A stretch of DNA of 64,000 nucleotides. It comes from a virus. The notes below the pieces were generated by a model. It saw only the letters and a program-made list of their open reading frames with translations. It did not search any database and was not told where the DNA came from. The position numbers were made by a program, and so were the translations under genes. How positions within the stretch are numbered: position 1 is the first letter of the stretch; the number at the start of each line of letters is the position of its first letter. This document shows, one piece after another, positions 1 through 8,232 of this stretch. Where the stretch lies: the IMG/VR virus record IMGVR_UViG_3300044641_007277, positions 1 to 64,000 of that record; one strand, given 5' to 3'.

Positions 1-288
1 ATCTAAAATTCCATCTGCTTTATGATTCTTCAAAAAATCATAAGAAATTAAAATAGATTGTAAAACTGAAATATCTTGATTCTTTTCTGAAATAGTTAAT
101 ATCTTTGTGCCATTAATAACATCGTCTGAAAAATAAGTCTTGGTTATTTCTTTTACCAATTCTTCTTTTTTTGATTTATCTTTTTCATCTTTAATTAGTT
201 TTATGGCTTCTTCAGCATTCTGAATTTTTATTTCATTCAAAACGAAATCTGAAAAATTTAGAATAAATCTATTTTTATTTAAATCCAT
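1..288 (-). CDS. Partial peptidoglycan-binding-domain-like protein, paralogue of the next gene (3' end outside window)
   Basis: The frame is open from an ATG at 288 to the left edge (96 codons, no stop), so only the N-terminal part is visible. Residues about 48-96 align by eye with residues 30-80 of the peptidase at 311-1282: both share a FSD[DE] segment, then a run ending in DISVLQSIL here and DVKILQTIL there, then FLKN/YLKN and GILD/GKID. That region in the neighbour looks like a PG_binding_1 fold, so this is probably a second cell-wall-binding or lysis-related protein from tandem duplication. The extreme N-terminus (ILNFSDFVLNE) is absent from the paralogue and resembles a T4 capsid-targeting sequence. 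The catalytic part, if any, is not in the window. Confidence 0.7.
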   Translation of the reverse strand, partial: MDLNKNRFILNFSDFVLNEIKIQNAEEAIKLIKDEKDKSKKEELVKEITKTYFSDDVINGTKILTISEKNQDISVLQSILISYDFLKNHKADGILD

Positions 289-310
289 AACTAATAATTA
301 TTTTTATAAA

Positions 311-1282
311 TCAAACAATATATTGAGTTGATTGAGGTGAAGATAGTTCAAAGTGCATACCGTCCTTTCTTCTTCTATAATGACCGCCCCAATAAAATCC
401 TAATTTATTAGCAATAGGGACAAGTTCTCTAACACTACCTTTTTCTCCAACAGCAGGTGGAGTAACAAATAAACCATTGTATTTTGTATTAATATCAAAA
501 GCAACCCCGAAGGCATGATTACTCAATGTTGTATTACTACCTCTTATAAATCTTGGATAATAACATCCATTAAATGTTATAACTCTTGAAAGCAAACCTG
601 CATTTTCCCACTCTTGCCATAACTGAATCATCGATTTTGCGGCCAATCTATGACATTTCAATCTTGTGGATCTGGGGTTTTGTATTTTAGCAAGTTGAGG
701 GATTTCTATTGTGATGATATTATCTTTTTCAAAATTATTAGTTATGATTATACCACCATCACCTTTTGATTTATATTCTAATGGACCGTAAAGTCTTTGA
801 GCATCTTCAACAGTTAAATATTTTAAGTCTGTCGGCACTGGTGGCCAATTATATCTATCTTCACTCGCTTCTTTTGGAAGGGTAGCAAAAACTTTACTCT
901 TTACTTGTGGACTTTTTGTAATATCTGTAGAGGTTATTGTATAAGTTGTAAATAAATCTATGATACCCTTTCCTATTGGTTGATTTACATCAAATGAAAC
1001 ATTGTATTTAGAACTATATGATTTTATGGCATAAATAGTTTTTTCGTCAATTTTTCCACTCATTTCATTATTTTTCAAATATCCTAAACCACATAGTATT
1101 GTTTGTAAAATTTTAACATCTTGACTTTCATCTCCAATAGCCAATGATAATTGTCCTGATTGAAGTTCATCAGAAAAAAATTCTTTACTCACATATTGAA
1201 CAATAGATTTAGTTTCTTCTGAATTTTTTGAATTACGAAGAGCGTCAATTATGCTTTTAGGGGTTTCTAAATCAACTAACAT
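311..1282 (-). CDS. Peptidoglycan-binding domain plus M15-family (VanY/endolysin-type) peptidase
   Basis: Zinc peptidase expected to cut peptide cross-links or stems of host peptidoglycan, either as endolysin or as a tail-associated lysin. The C-terminal half carries the M15 signature: SNHAFGVAFD (H256, D263) and DGMHFEL (H310), giving the usual His-Asp-His zinc site. Residues about 45-95 resemble a PG_binding_1 domain (DVKILQTIL, GYLKN, GKIDEKTIYAIKSY). No signal peptide or membrane segment is visible. It ends a leftward run that starts with the gene at 3101-3565 and is followed closely by its paralogue. M15 activity is well supported. Lysis versus virion-associated function cannot be decided from sequence; the neighbourhood of structural genes fits either. 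Confidence 0.85.
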   Translation of the reverse strand: MLVDLETPKSIIDALRNSKNSEETKSIVQYVSKEFFSDELQSGQLSLAIGDESQDVKILQTILCGLGYLKNNEMSGKIDEKTIYAIKSYSSKYNVSFDVNQPIGKGIIDLFTTYTITSTDITKSPQVKSKVFATLPKEASEDRYNWPPVPTDLKYLTVEDAQRLYGPLEYKSKGDGGIIITNNFEKDNIITIEIPQLAKIQNPRSTRLKCHRLAAKSMIQLWQEWENAGLLSRVITFNGCYYPRFIRGSNTTLSNHAFGVAFDINTKYNGLFVTPPAVGEKGSVRELVPIANKLGFYWGGHYRRRKDGMHFELSSPQSTQYIV

Positions 1283-1291
1283 ATTTTATTC

Positions 1292-3091
1292 CTATTTCTG
1301 TAATAATTTCAATAAATAATCTGCATATTTATCTACTACCAATTTTAGATATTCTTCAACCGCTTTATTCTTATTACTTATAAAAAAATAATTGCTCGGA
1401 TTTTTATCATAAATAATAAATGAACGATTATTTAATTCATCTCTGAAATATGAATCAGTCGAATTAATCAAATCATAAATCATTTCTTGATTAGCTTGTA
1501 TGATTTTACTCTTTGAAGAATTTTTTATAACTCCAATAAGTTTGCTTTGGGTTTTATCAGGATTCTTGATAACCGATTCAATGTCTTTTATTTGATTATA
1601 AAGTTCCTGATAAAATTGGCTACTATTAACTAATCGTTCTGATTCTGTTTTAGGTGCTTTCTCCTTTTCAGAAGCAATGAACATATCAATTTCATTTTGA
1701 GGTTCTTCTGTATTTTCTGAAGGTGTATTTTCAGATTCAATATCAGAAGGCATTTCACTTGCTAAAGAATCTTTAACGAATGAATAAAAACTATTAAGAA
1801 TTTCTGGATTCTCATTAATAATGGTAGCAAGTTTTAAACCCTCATTATTAGTACCATCCATAAAATAATAAAGACCATCTACCATTTTTGATTTAATGAA
1901 TATCTTCTTTTCAAGAGATTCAGGGCTAATTGTTTTATATTTACCAACCATAATATCATCAAGCATGATACTTATGAATGATGAAATTATTTGCTTTCTT
2001 TGAGTTCCTGAACTTACTTTATTAAAAATGGAATATAGTTTTGTTTGAATTGGAGTTTTGCCTTTTACACTTTCCAATGATAAAGTTGCATTTATTGCAT
2101 TTGTAGTTTCTTCAACAATTAGAGTTTTTCTATCTACATTTTCCTTATCAGAAATTTCATATCCTTTTTCCACCTTTGGTTCAGAAATAGTCTTTTCTTC
2201 AGCACTCGGTTCGCTCTTTTGTTGATTTTGTTGAGGCACACCTGATAAAATTTCATCTTCCATAGATTTTGAAGCATCTATAATTTCTTCTTTTTCTTCT
2301 TGTGGAATTTCTTCTATCTCTTTTTTCCAAGAACTCAAAAGTTCTTTTCTATCATAAGGTGGATTACCAACGATTAAAACTGGACCTTCAATCCCTTCAA
2401 CTGATATATCTACAATATCAACATTTTCAAATTTATTACTCTTAATGAGTTTTTTAAGAGCATTAAAAGGAACTTGTATATTTTGTGAAAGACTTGATAA
2501 AAATATCATCCCTGGAGTATCAGTTGTCTTATCATAATCAAAATAAGGATACTTTACAAGAAAACGAGTCACTTGTACATAAGCATTGTCTATGTTATAT
2601 TCAGGAGTTGAGATTTCTTTATCGCTTTTAAGATATGACATAAAGTCTGAAAATATAGACTCATACATATATCTACTCGTTCTTTTCTTTCTTTTTGTAC
2701 GATAACCACTATATCCAAAATCTTCTATGTAATCTGAAAATGTATTTATATTATAATCAGAAGAAGATTTAGAATAACCTTTACCAATCTTTTCTGAAGG
2801 TAATATTACTAAAACATCCCCACTCCAAACTTTAGAATTAATTTTAATAACTTTGAGATTTTCAATATTGAGTTCTTTTATGACTTTTTTAATATACTTC
2901 TCAGTCGTAACTATAGCTTGAGCAAGTTTTTCCAAAGGACAAAGCCCAGGTAAGCCTGTATTTACTTCATAGCCGTATTGCTTATTATTATTCAAGAATA
3001 CTTGGATACGCTCCAAAGTTTTCTTGTATTCTTTTTGCTTTTTATCTTTTAAAAAATCAAAAAAAGATTCATGCACATTTGAATATCTCAT
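1292..3091 (-). CDS. Hypothetical protein with an internally duplicated N-terminal domain
   Basis: Function not recognised. Two segments, about residues 9-97 and 147-245, look like copies of one fold. Each starts with a FFDFLK or FSDFMSYLK helix, passes an x-PGL/x-PGM turn (TGLPGLCPLEKL and TDTPGMIFLSSL), continues as a helix (IKKVIKEL, LKKLIKSNK) and ends in a strand followed by GDVLVI or GPVLIV. A low-complexity acidic, Gln/Ser/Pro-rich linker follows (about 255-320). The C-terminal 250 residues are helical and Lys/Glu-rich. No signal peptide. It lies 9 nt upstream of the M15 peptidase gene in the same direction, so the two are probably co-transcribed. It is likely a virion or DNA-associated protein, but this is inference. 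Confidence 0.75.
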   Translation of the reverse strand: MRYSNVHESFFDFLKDKKQKEYKKTLERIQVFLNNNKQYGYEVNTGLPGLCPLEKLAQAIVTTEKYIKKVIKELNIENLKVIKINSKVWSGDVLVILPSEKIGKGYSKSSSDYNINTFSDYIEDFGYSGYRTKRKKRTSRYMYESIFSDFMSYLKSDKEISTPEYNIDNAYVQVTRFLVKYPYFDYDKTTDTPGMIFLSSLSQNIQVPFNALKKLIKSNKFENVDIVDISVEGIEGPVLIVGNPPYDRKELLSSWKKEIEEIPQEEKEEIIDASKSMEDEILSGVPQQNQQKSEPSAEEKTISEPKVEKGYEISDKENVDRKTLIVEETTNAINATLSLESVKGKTPIQTKLYSIFNKVSSGTQRKQIISSFISIMLDDIMVGKYKTISPESLEKKIFIKSKMVDGLYYFMDGTNNEGLKLATIINENPEILNSFYSFVKDSLASEMPSDIESENTPSENTEEPQNEIDMFIASEKEKAPKTESERLVNSSQFYQELYNQIKDIESVIKNPDKTQSKLIGVIKNSSKSKIIQANQEMIYDLINSTDSYFRDELNNRSFIIYDKNPSNYFFISNKNKAVEEYLKLVVDKYADYLLKLLQK

Positions 3092-3100
3092 AGTATAAAA

Positions 3101-3565
3101 TTATATTTCTTCGTGGCTGATTACAGCAAATTTAGATTCTCCAACTTCTTCAATAGGCATATTCTCTTCGCTACTGATATAACGAATTGAACCATCTTGA
3201 AGAGTATATTTTCCAGCAGGAAACGAGTTATTGAGATTGTTTTTAGTTGTATAACGAATAAGCAATTCAATTTCTTTTGCATTCTGTTTCCCTACAAGAT
3301 TTGAAACAACAAGATTAATCTGTGCGTATTCAATAGCAGGACCAAATATACCCAATGCACCCCCTGATAAAGGATTAGATGTAAAAGTTTGACTATCACC
3401 ATAATCTCTGTGAAGTGAAAGAATTTCTACTTTAACTTTGTATGGTTTCAATACAACACTATTAATATGCTTTTTAATAGTCTCTAAATCTTCTTTCAAA
3501 GGTTCACCAGCAATAACTTTTGCTTCATTGACCTTGTTCTTCTTGTATTCTTCAAAAATTCTCAT
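3101..3565 (-). CDS. Hypothetical protein with a capsid-targeting-like N-terminus
   Basis: Unrecognised 154-aa protein. The first 15 residues (RIFEEYKKNKVNEA) resemble the T4 internal-protein capsid-targeting sequence, with a possible prohead-protease site at VNE-A. The middle contains a Gly-rich stretch (NPLSGGALGIFGP, about residues 64-76), and the rest looks beta-rich (AQINLVVSNLVG, EIELLIRYTT). It is first in a leftward unit. A GATATATA box lies 27 nt upstream of the ATG, directly abutting the terminator that ends the portal gene, so it probably has its own late promoter. A packaged internal head protein is a plausible role but unproven. Confidence 0.7.
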   Translation of the reverse strand: MRIFEEYKKNKVNEAKVIAGEPLKEDLETIKKHINSVVLKPYKVKVEILSLHRDYGDSQTFTSNPLSGGALGIFGPAIEYAQINLVVSNLVGKQNAKEIELLIRYTTKNNLNNSFPAGKYTLQDGSIRYISSEENMPIEEVGESKFAVISHEEI

Positions 3566-3591
3566 AAAATTGGTCTAATTTTTAGATACCG

Positions 3592-3599
3592 TATATATC
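3592..3599 (-). promoter_or_regulatory. Late-promoter-like GATATATA box
   Basis: GATATATA on the minus strand, 27 nt upstream of the 3565 start. It is fused to the T-tract of the portal terminator, giving TTTTTTTGATATATA. Confidence 0.6.
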
Positions 3600-3624
3600 A
3601 AAAAAACCTCAGAGTTTTCTGAGG
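3600..3624 (-). terminator. Rho-independent terminator after the portal gene
   Basis: In the leftward direction: CCTCAGA, a 4-nt loop, TCTGAGG, then seven T residues. It lies 10 nt after the portal stop codon. Confidence 0.85.
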
Positions 3625-3633
3625 TTATTTTGT

Positions 3634-5265
3634 TTATACAGCAGGCTCTTCAGTTGCTGCTCCTGTTTCAACATCTTCATCACCTGGTTTATCACCAGCT
3701 TTCTTTTCTTTCTCTCTTATCATTGCTTTATTTTCTTGCAATTCATCACGAGTAAGATTCATAAAGTTTTCCATAGCAAAATCTAAATCGAAATAAGCAT
3801 CATCTTTTGTCTTCGGAATATTAAGAAGTTCGTTGATAGCAGAAACACGTTTTTGCATAGTTTCAACCTTTCTTTGAGTATCAAAACTATTATCTCTATT
3901 AAATTTTATACCTACACTTGATCTAAAAAGATGATCTCCTTGAAATTCAGGATATTTCAACAATAGTTGTAAAACCAATGGTTTAAGCATTATTTCTTGA
4001 AAACCTGAACGAAGTCTATTTACAAAATTAAAAAATCTAATTTCGTCTCTTTGGATACCTTCAGCACTTGAACTGAAAGTACCTCCTCCACCCTCTCCAA
4101 AACGACCCAATGGGATTTTAGAAGCTCTACGGAGTTTTAATTCAAAGTATTTCAAGAAATCAGGATTAGATAAATCCACTCCCTGTCCACCAATTACCTC
4201 AACATTAGGTGAATTTCCATCCTTTGATGGAAACATAAAATGCTTAAAGAATGGAATAGATGGTCTTCCGTTAATGCTCAATGTTCCATCAGCATCATTG
4301 AAAAATATTTCTTCTTTATAGTTATTAAGAATTTCAGAAAGTTCTTGTTTTGCTTTTTGAGGTGAATTACTTCCGATTGGTATGGTCATTTTCAAGCGAA
4401 ATTGAGCATACATAATATGCCACATGACTTTTGAGTTCTCTATGAGTCTGAGCAAGTTTAATGGTCTTACAAGACGCTCAACATAACTTACTCTGTCCAT
4501 TTGCATATTTTGAGCATATGCAATGTAAATGACAGATGAATCATAAATAACTCTTTCTACATCATTTCCGATTTTTTGAATCCATACAATATATTCTTCA
4601 CCATCTTCACCGACAATAGTTGATAATTGCAAAGTAGCTGGATCTAATTTATTTAACGCAATTACTTCTTCACCTTCTTCATCAGTTACAATTTCAAATG
4701 CTAAAAATCCATCTACAAGATATTGTCTAAATAGATTCCATGCTTTTGTATTATTGTTAAATCCAAATTTAACATACAATTTTCTAAATTCTTCATGAAT
4801 TGTATTTACAATTTCTTCTTTCTTTTCGTCACTTAAAAAAGATTCTAATCCCTTTGTATCTGGATAACAAAACCAATTCTTATCATCATAAACAATAGCT
4901 TCATCTGAAATTGTATCTAATATCTCTACAACCTCATCATTCAAAGAAAATGAACGCAAGAAATCACGTTTAGTAATATAATTAGAATCATATATAGCAA
5001 GTGCTTTTAGACCACCAATATCTTGAATAGCCATAGCAGAAAGAAGTCTTTGATCCCATTGAGCCGTTGAATATCCACCATATACTGAATGACCTATTGC
5101 TCCAGAACCACCTTGATTGGTTTCGGTTTCACCAGCACCTTGTCTACGCTGAATGATTAAATCATCATAATACATCCCAAAAGAAGACAATTTTCTCACA
5201 TTGTCTGCTGGTCCTGATGTAAAACCATAAGTTTTAGCACCGTCTTTAGAAATAAATCCTGCCAT
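3634..5265 (-). CDS. 20: T4 gp20-like portal vertex protein
   Basis: Portal protein, expected to form the dodecameric ring at one capsid vertex through which DNA is packaged and to which the tail attaches. At 543 aa it is close to T4 gp20 (524 aa). Family-like stretches include RPLNLLRLIENSKVMWHIM (about residues 258-276), the region around FFNDADGTL and the conserved run KLRRASKIPLGRF followed by a Gly-rich loop and SSAEGIQRDEIRFFNFV, typical of the gp20 clip/stem region. The C-terminus is acidic and low-complexity. It is followed by a strong terminator and preceded at 19 nt by the conserved gene at 5284-5895, with which it is probably co-transcribed. No classical Shine-Dalgarno is seen before the ATG. 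Confidence 0.9.
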   Translation of the reverse strand: MAGFISKDGAKTYGFTSGPADNVRKLSSFGMYYDDLIIQRRQGAGETETNQGGSGAIGHSVYGGYSTAQWDQRLLSAMAIQDIGGLKALAIYDSNYITKRDFLRSFSLNDEVVEILDTISDEAIVYDDKNWFCYPDTKGLESFLSDEKKEEIVNTIHEEFRKLYVKFGFNNNTKAWNLFRQYLVDGFLAFEIVTDEEGEEVIALNKLDPATLQLSTIVGEDGEEYIVWIQKIGNDVERVIYDSSVIYIAYAQNMQMDRVSYVERLVRPLNLLRLIENSKVMWHIMYAQFRLKMTIPIGSNSPQKAKQELSEILNNYKEEIFFNDADGTLSINGRPSIPFFKHFMFPSKDGNSPNVEVIGGQGVDLSNPDFLKYFELKLRRASKIPLGRFGEGGGGTFSSSAEGIQRDEIRFFNFVNRLRSGFQEIMLKPLVLQLLLKYPEFQGDHLFRSSVGIKFNRDNSFDTQRKVETMQKRVSAINELLNIPKTKDDAYFDLDFAMENFMNLTRDELQENKAMIREKEKKAGDKPGDEDVETGAATEEPAV

Positions 5266-5283
5266 ATTTTTTCCGTTAAATTA

Positions 5284-5895
5284 TCATAATGATTGAATTT
5301 GCGAAAGACTTTTATCACCTATAACACCGAAAGGTACTAAAAGTGGTAGCCATTTCCAGTCTTCGTAATCTATGGGAACAACACTCGTTATTCTTAGTTT
5401 AGACCAAACATAAGTTTCTCTTGTCTTACTTACATTTAATCCCATATTTCCTATATATCCCTTAACAAAATCATTCAACCCATCCATTGACATTTGGGTG
5501 TAATCAGAATTTTCTAATCTTTTGTGGTTTTCATCAATATAGCGTTGAAAGAAGTGTGCAATGGCATCTATAAACATTGCTCTTTGTGATGAATTCCAAT
5601 AATTAAGATTTAGTCCAAAAAGCATTTGATCTACATTCTTATATGGAACTGCCTCTAAATGAAAAACAATAGGATAAACATCGTAATATCCTTTTTTAGG
5701 AACAGTTTTATTGTCATTTATGGCAAAATATATCTTACCTTTAGGAATTGAACTTGCTTGTGTATAAACTCTATCTTTAGTAGGACGAGACTTCGTAAAG
5801 TATTTCTGACGAAACCACTCCTGTAATTCTTCGCCTAATTCCTTTCGAGCTTCAATTAATCCACCTTTAAGTGTATTTATTGCTTCTATCTTCAT
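5284..5895 (-). CDS. Conserved T4-type virion protein next to portal
   Basis: 203 aa. The block GYYDVYPIVFHLEA followed by FGLNLNYW and QRAMFIDAI resembles a protein conserved among T4-like phages with the pattern PYYDxFPLV...GxNLHYL...RAxLxDAL. That protein is usually annotated only as structural or hypothetical. No catalytic motif is visible and there is no signal peptide. It sits between the portal gene and a glycosyltransferase in a leftward run with gaps of 13-19 nt, which supports a head or neck role. Family resemblance is from memory and motif shape; the exact T4 counterpart is not assigned. Confidence 0.7.
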   Translation of the reverse strand: MKIEAINTLKGGLIEARKELGEELQEWFRQKYFTKSRPTKDRVYTQASSIPKGKIYFAINDNKTVPKKGYYDVYPIVFHLEAVPYKNVDQMLFGLNLNYWNSSQRAMFIDAIAHFFQRYIDENHKRLENSDYTQMSMDGLNDFVKGYIGNMGLNVSKTRETYVWSKLRITSVVPIDYEDWKWLPLLVPFGVIGDKSLSQIQSL

Positions 5896-5908
5896 TTAAC
5901 TTTACAAT

Positions 5909-6679
5909 TTATTGTTTTAATGGATTAAATCCAAATGGAGAATCAACTAATTCATACTCATACCCATGAACACAATCTTTTCCTAAAAATGGTCTTGAAA
6001 AATGGTCTTCAATCAAATCTTCCCATTTTCTTTCATTTTTATGACCCCAACCTCCGACCTTCTTTAATAAATCAGACTTTTTCCTAACCCAAGAAAAATG
6101 GTGAATATAATACTTATTACGATATCCTGCCTTATAAAATCCATCCATCTTATCTATTATCGCATGACCACCTCTATCATATTTAGTAAAGACATTTCTT
6201 TTATTAAGAATATCCCTTTTAACATAAATATGAGCATGCTCTAATGTTTTACTTCTGTATTTGAAGTCTCTGAAATACCAATACATACCAAAGGCGTATG
6301 TTTTATATTTTTGCCAAAAACCATCTTCATTTTCTAAATATGACTGCAAAAATAAATCAGAATCTATGATTTCATCTGAATCAAGTTGCATAATATAGTC
6401 GGTTTTACACTTTTGTATTCCTATCCATCGAGAATAACAATTCCAATAAAAATCAAAAGGAACATCTTTAACCCACTGATATTCAAGAATTTCTATATTT
6501 TTGTATTGTGAACAAAAAGACTTCAATTCATCAATACTTTGTTTATCTTCAGGTTCACCTGTGTATAAATGACTGGAAACTGAAATAAAAATGTTATTTG
6601 CAAACTTTAAGCATTGTTCAATATTCTTTTGAATAAACAATTTATCTAAAGTGCAATAAGGAATAACTACATCAATCAT
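5909..6679 (-). CDS. GT-A glycosyltransferase (family 2-like)
   Basis: 256 aa, one GT-A domain. It begins with the usual first strand of a nucleotide-sugar fold (MIDVVIPYC) and has a metal-binding DxD motif in YIMQLDSDEI (about residues 93-102). A further region, HAHIYVKRDI, contains the His/Arg pattern often seen in small phage GT2 enzymes. It would transfer a sugar from an NDP-sugar to an unknown acceptor in the cytoplasm of the infected cell. It is embedded between portal-region genes and gp4, so the acceptor may be a virion protein. Acceptor and sugar cannot be predicted. Confidence 0.75.
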   Translation of the reverse strand: MIDVVIPYCTLDKLFIQKNIEQCLKFANNIFISVSSHLYTGEPEDKQSIDELKSFCSQYKNIEILEYQWVKDVPFDFYWNCYSRWIGIQKCKTDYIMQLDSDEIIDSDLFLQSYLENEDGFWQKYKTYAFGMYWYFRDFKYRSKTLEHAHIYVKRDILNKRNVFTKYDRGGHAIIDKMDGFYKAGYRNKYYIHHFSWVRKKSDLLKKVGGWGHKNERKWEDLIEDHFSRPFLGKDCVHGYEYELVDSPFGFNPLKQ

Positions 6680-6684
6680 TATTA

Positions 6685-7179
6685 TTATCTCTTAAATGGC
6701 CAATTTTCTTCGGTTAATACAACATATTTCATATTTCTGTCAAGAGCCCATTTCATAGCAGCAATTTGTTTAGCTTTATTGACATGATACATTTTAGTTA
6801 GTTCTGCATGACGAAGGAGTTTCTTTTCAGTTACTCTACCTTCCAAAACAGGTTCTCTGCTAATTTGATTACTAGGTTTTATTTCTACAATATAACGATT
6901 TATTTTGTTATCATTATCCAAAACCTCTATAAAAAAATCTACATTATAGATATGTTCTCTATGGTCTATTGGTGAAATATATTTGATTTTAACTGGCTCT
7001 GAACCCCATCTAGTTATTTGGGGAGTTAAATCACAAAGAATCATAAATTTACGCTCCCATGATGAACGAAATATAACAACTCTCGGATCACCTGCATATT
7101 TTTCAGGATTATTAACCTTGTAATATCCCTGAACGAATGGTCCGTTTGAATTAGGTTTAAGTTTCTTTATATCTTTCAT
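6685..7179 (-). CDS. 4: T4 gp4-like head completion nuclease
   Basis: Head-completion protein that acts on the DNA-filled head before tail joining. It has a PD-(D/E)xK/TnsA-like nuclease core: FRSSWERKF (E42), a NVDFFIEV strand (D81) and IVEIKP (E99, K101). The N-terminal FVQGYYKVNNPEKYAGD and the WGSEPVKIKYISPID segment fit the gp4 family closely. 164 aa is the normal size. Start is ATG at 7179. It is the first gene of the leftward portal-region run, divergent from 7242-7619, with a short AT-rich shared promoter region between them. Confidence 0.9.
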   Translation of the reverse strand: MKDIKKLKPNSNGPFVQGYYKVNNPEKYAGDPRVVIFRSSWERKFMILCDLTPQITRWGSEPVKIKYISPIDHREHIYNVDFFIEVLDNDNKINRYIVEIKPSNQISREPVLEGRVTEKKLLRHAELTKMYHVNKAKQIAAMKWALDRNMKYVVLTEENWPFKR

Positions 7180-7200
7180 ATATTACTCTTTTCTATTTTA

Positions 7201-7208
7201 GATATATA
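7201..7208 (+). promoter_or_regulatory. Late-promoter-like GATATATA box
   Basis: Plus-strand GATATATA, 33 nt upstream of the ATG at 7242, in the divergent gap with gp4. The same bases read outwards as TATATATC, so a leftward role is possible but less clear. Confidence 0.5.
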
Positions 7209-7241
7209 TTTACATTATGTTCAACAATTTTTTTAAGTTTT

Positions 7242-7619
7242 ATGGCAAATAATAAATTTCTTAGTGATGCTAAAAACGCATTTAAACAAATACAAAAAGA
7301 ACTTATCAGTAAAGAAGAAGAAGAGGTAATGCAGAAAATCGCAGATAGATTAAACATTTCTTATGAAAGTGATAAATTAGAAGAAGAAAAAGCCAAAAAG
7401 AAGAAAATAAAACGATCCATTACCCTTGACGAAGAATCTTTAACCTTTGCAAATCAAACTCAACTATTAAGAGCTATTCTATCAAATGATATGGCAAAAA
7501 GAGAAGGTTTGACAGAATTTATAAAAAATCTCATAAAAGAAGAATGGAAAAGACTATTCACAACTTATGAGAACATAAGAAAAGATATTGAAAACGAGGA
7601 AAAAAACAATTTGCAATAG
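7242..7619 (+). CDS. Small charged helical protein, unknown
   Basis: 125 aa, very rich in Lys and Glu, predicted almost entirely helical with coiled-coil character (for example the KLEEEKAKKKKIKR stretch near residue 45-60). No motif recognised. It is the first of three short rightward genes between two leftward blocks. A GATATATA box lies upstream and no Shine-Dalgarno is visible before ATG. Composition and the promoter box suggest a late, possibly DNA- or scaffold-associated protein, which is speculative. Confidence 0.65.
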   Translation: MANNKFLSDAKNAFKQIQKELISKEEEEVMQKIADRLNISYESDKLEEEKAKKKKIKRSITLDEESLTFANQTQLLRAILSNDMAKREGLTEFIKNLIKEEWKRLFTTYENIRKDIENEEKNNLQ

Positions 7620-7626
7620 ATTATTT

Positions 7627-7634
7627 GATATATA
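7627..7634 (+). promoter_or_regulatory. Late-promoter-like GATATATA box
   Basis: TTTGATATATAG, 27 nt upstream of the ATG at 7662; separates this gene from 7242-7619. Confidence 0.6.
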
Positions 7635-7661
7635 GAAATAGTAACTAAAATATATTTTTCT

Positions 7662-7853
7662 ATGAAAACATTTACACAAACAACTGAACAATTTCGCAAA
7701 CGTATCTATGAACAAGATGCAGATGCAGCAAGAGAACAAGCTGTTAAAAACTATTTGACCAAACTTTATGAGTTCAATATTAATTCTATTACTGAACTTA
7801 ATGAAGAAGAATTGGTTCAATTCATTCATAGTCTTAAATCTTTAGAGGGATAA
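7662..7853 (+). CDS. Small hypothetical protein
   Basis: 63 aa. It starts MKTFTQTTEQF, faintly like the capsid-targeting segments noted elsewhere but without a clear LxE site. The rest is helical and acidic. It has its own GATATATA box. Its last codons supply the AGAGGG Shine-Dalgarno of the next gene, which begins 1 nt after its stop, so the two are translationally linked. Function unknown. Confidence 0.65.
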   Translation: MKTFTQTTEQFRKRIYEQDADAAREQAVKNYLTKLYEFNINSITELNEEELVQFIHSLKSLEG

Positions 7854-7854
7854 T

Positions 7855-8184
7855 ATGCTAAAATTTTTTCGGCAATTATTTAAGAGAAAGCCGAAACAAT
7901 CCAAGACTATTGAGATAGTCGAAGTTTCAGAAGATAATGGTAGAAATATCCATAATTTCAACGGATTTTCTGATTCTAATTATTGCACGATTTTAGGAGC
8001 AGTTGATTCAAATATCCATAGAGGATATGATATGCTCAAAATTGTTTGGAAAAGCCCATCAAAGATAAAAATCGGTGATTTAATAATTTTATCTAAAAAT
8101 GGTGAAAGAAAAACTATGAGACTTTTAGAAGTTTTGAGTGAAACAAACGAAGAAAAAATCGGAATTGCCTCTGCCTTGAAATAG
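7855..8184 (+). CDS. Small hypothetical protein with basic N-terminus
   Basis: 109 aa. The first 18 residues are strongly basic (MLKFFRQLFKRKPKQSK), followed by beta-strand-like segments (TILGAVDSNIHRGYDML, IKIGDLIIL) that suggest a small barrel. It starts 1 nt after the preceding stop with an unusually good Shine-Dalgarno (AGAGGG) and ends directly in a bidirectional terminator. Function not recognised; a small DNA-binding or capsid-associated protein would fit the charge pattern. Confidence 0.65.
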   Translation: MLKFFRQLFKRKPKQSKTIEIVEVSEDNGRNIHNFNGFSDSNYCTILGAVDSNIHRGYDMLKIVWKSPSKIKIGDLIILSKNGERKTMRLLEVLSETNEEKIGIASALK

Positions 8185-8212
8185 AAAAGCCCATCAAAAG
8201 ATGGGCTTTTTT
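8185..8212. terminator. Bidirectional rho-independent terminator
   Basis: AAAAGCCCAT, a 6-nt loop, ATGGGCTTTTTT. It is symmetrical, with A-tract and T-tract on either side, and separates convergent genes ending at 8184 and 8233. Confidence 0.9.
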
Positions 8213-8232
8213 ATTGCGCTTATATTCAAAGA

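Noticed and set aside
7554-7829. Leftward 91-aa open frame.
   Set aside because: It is antisense to two better-supported rightward genes and gives a Phe/Ile/Cys-rich peptide.
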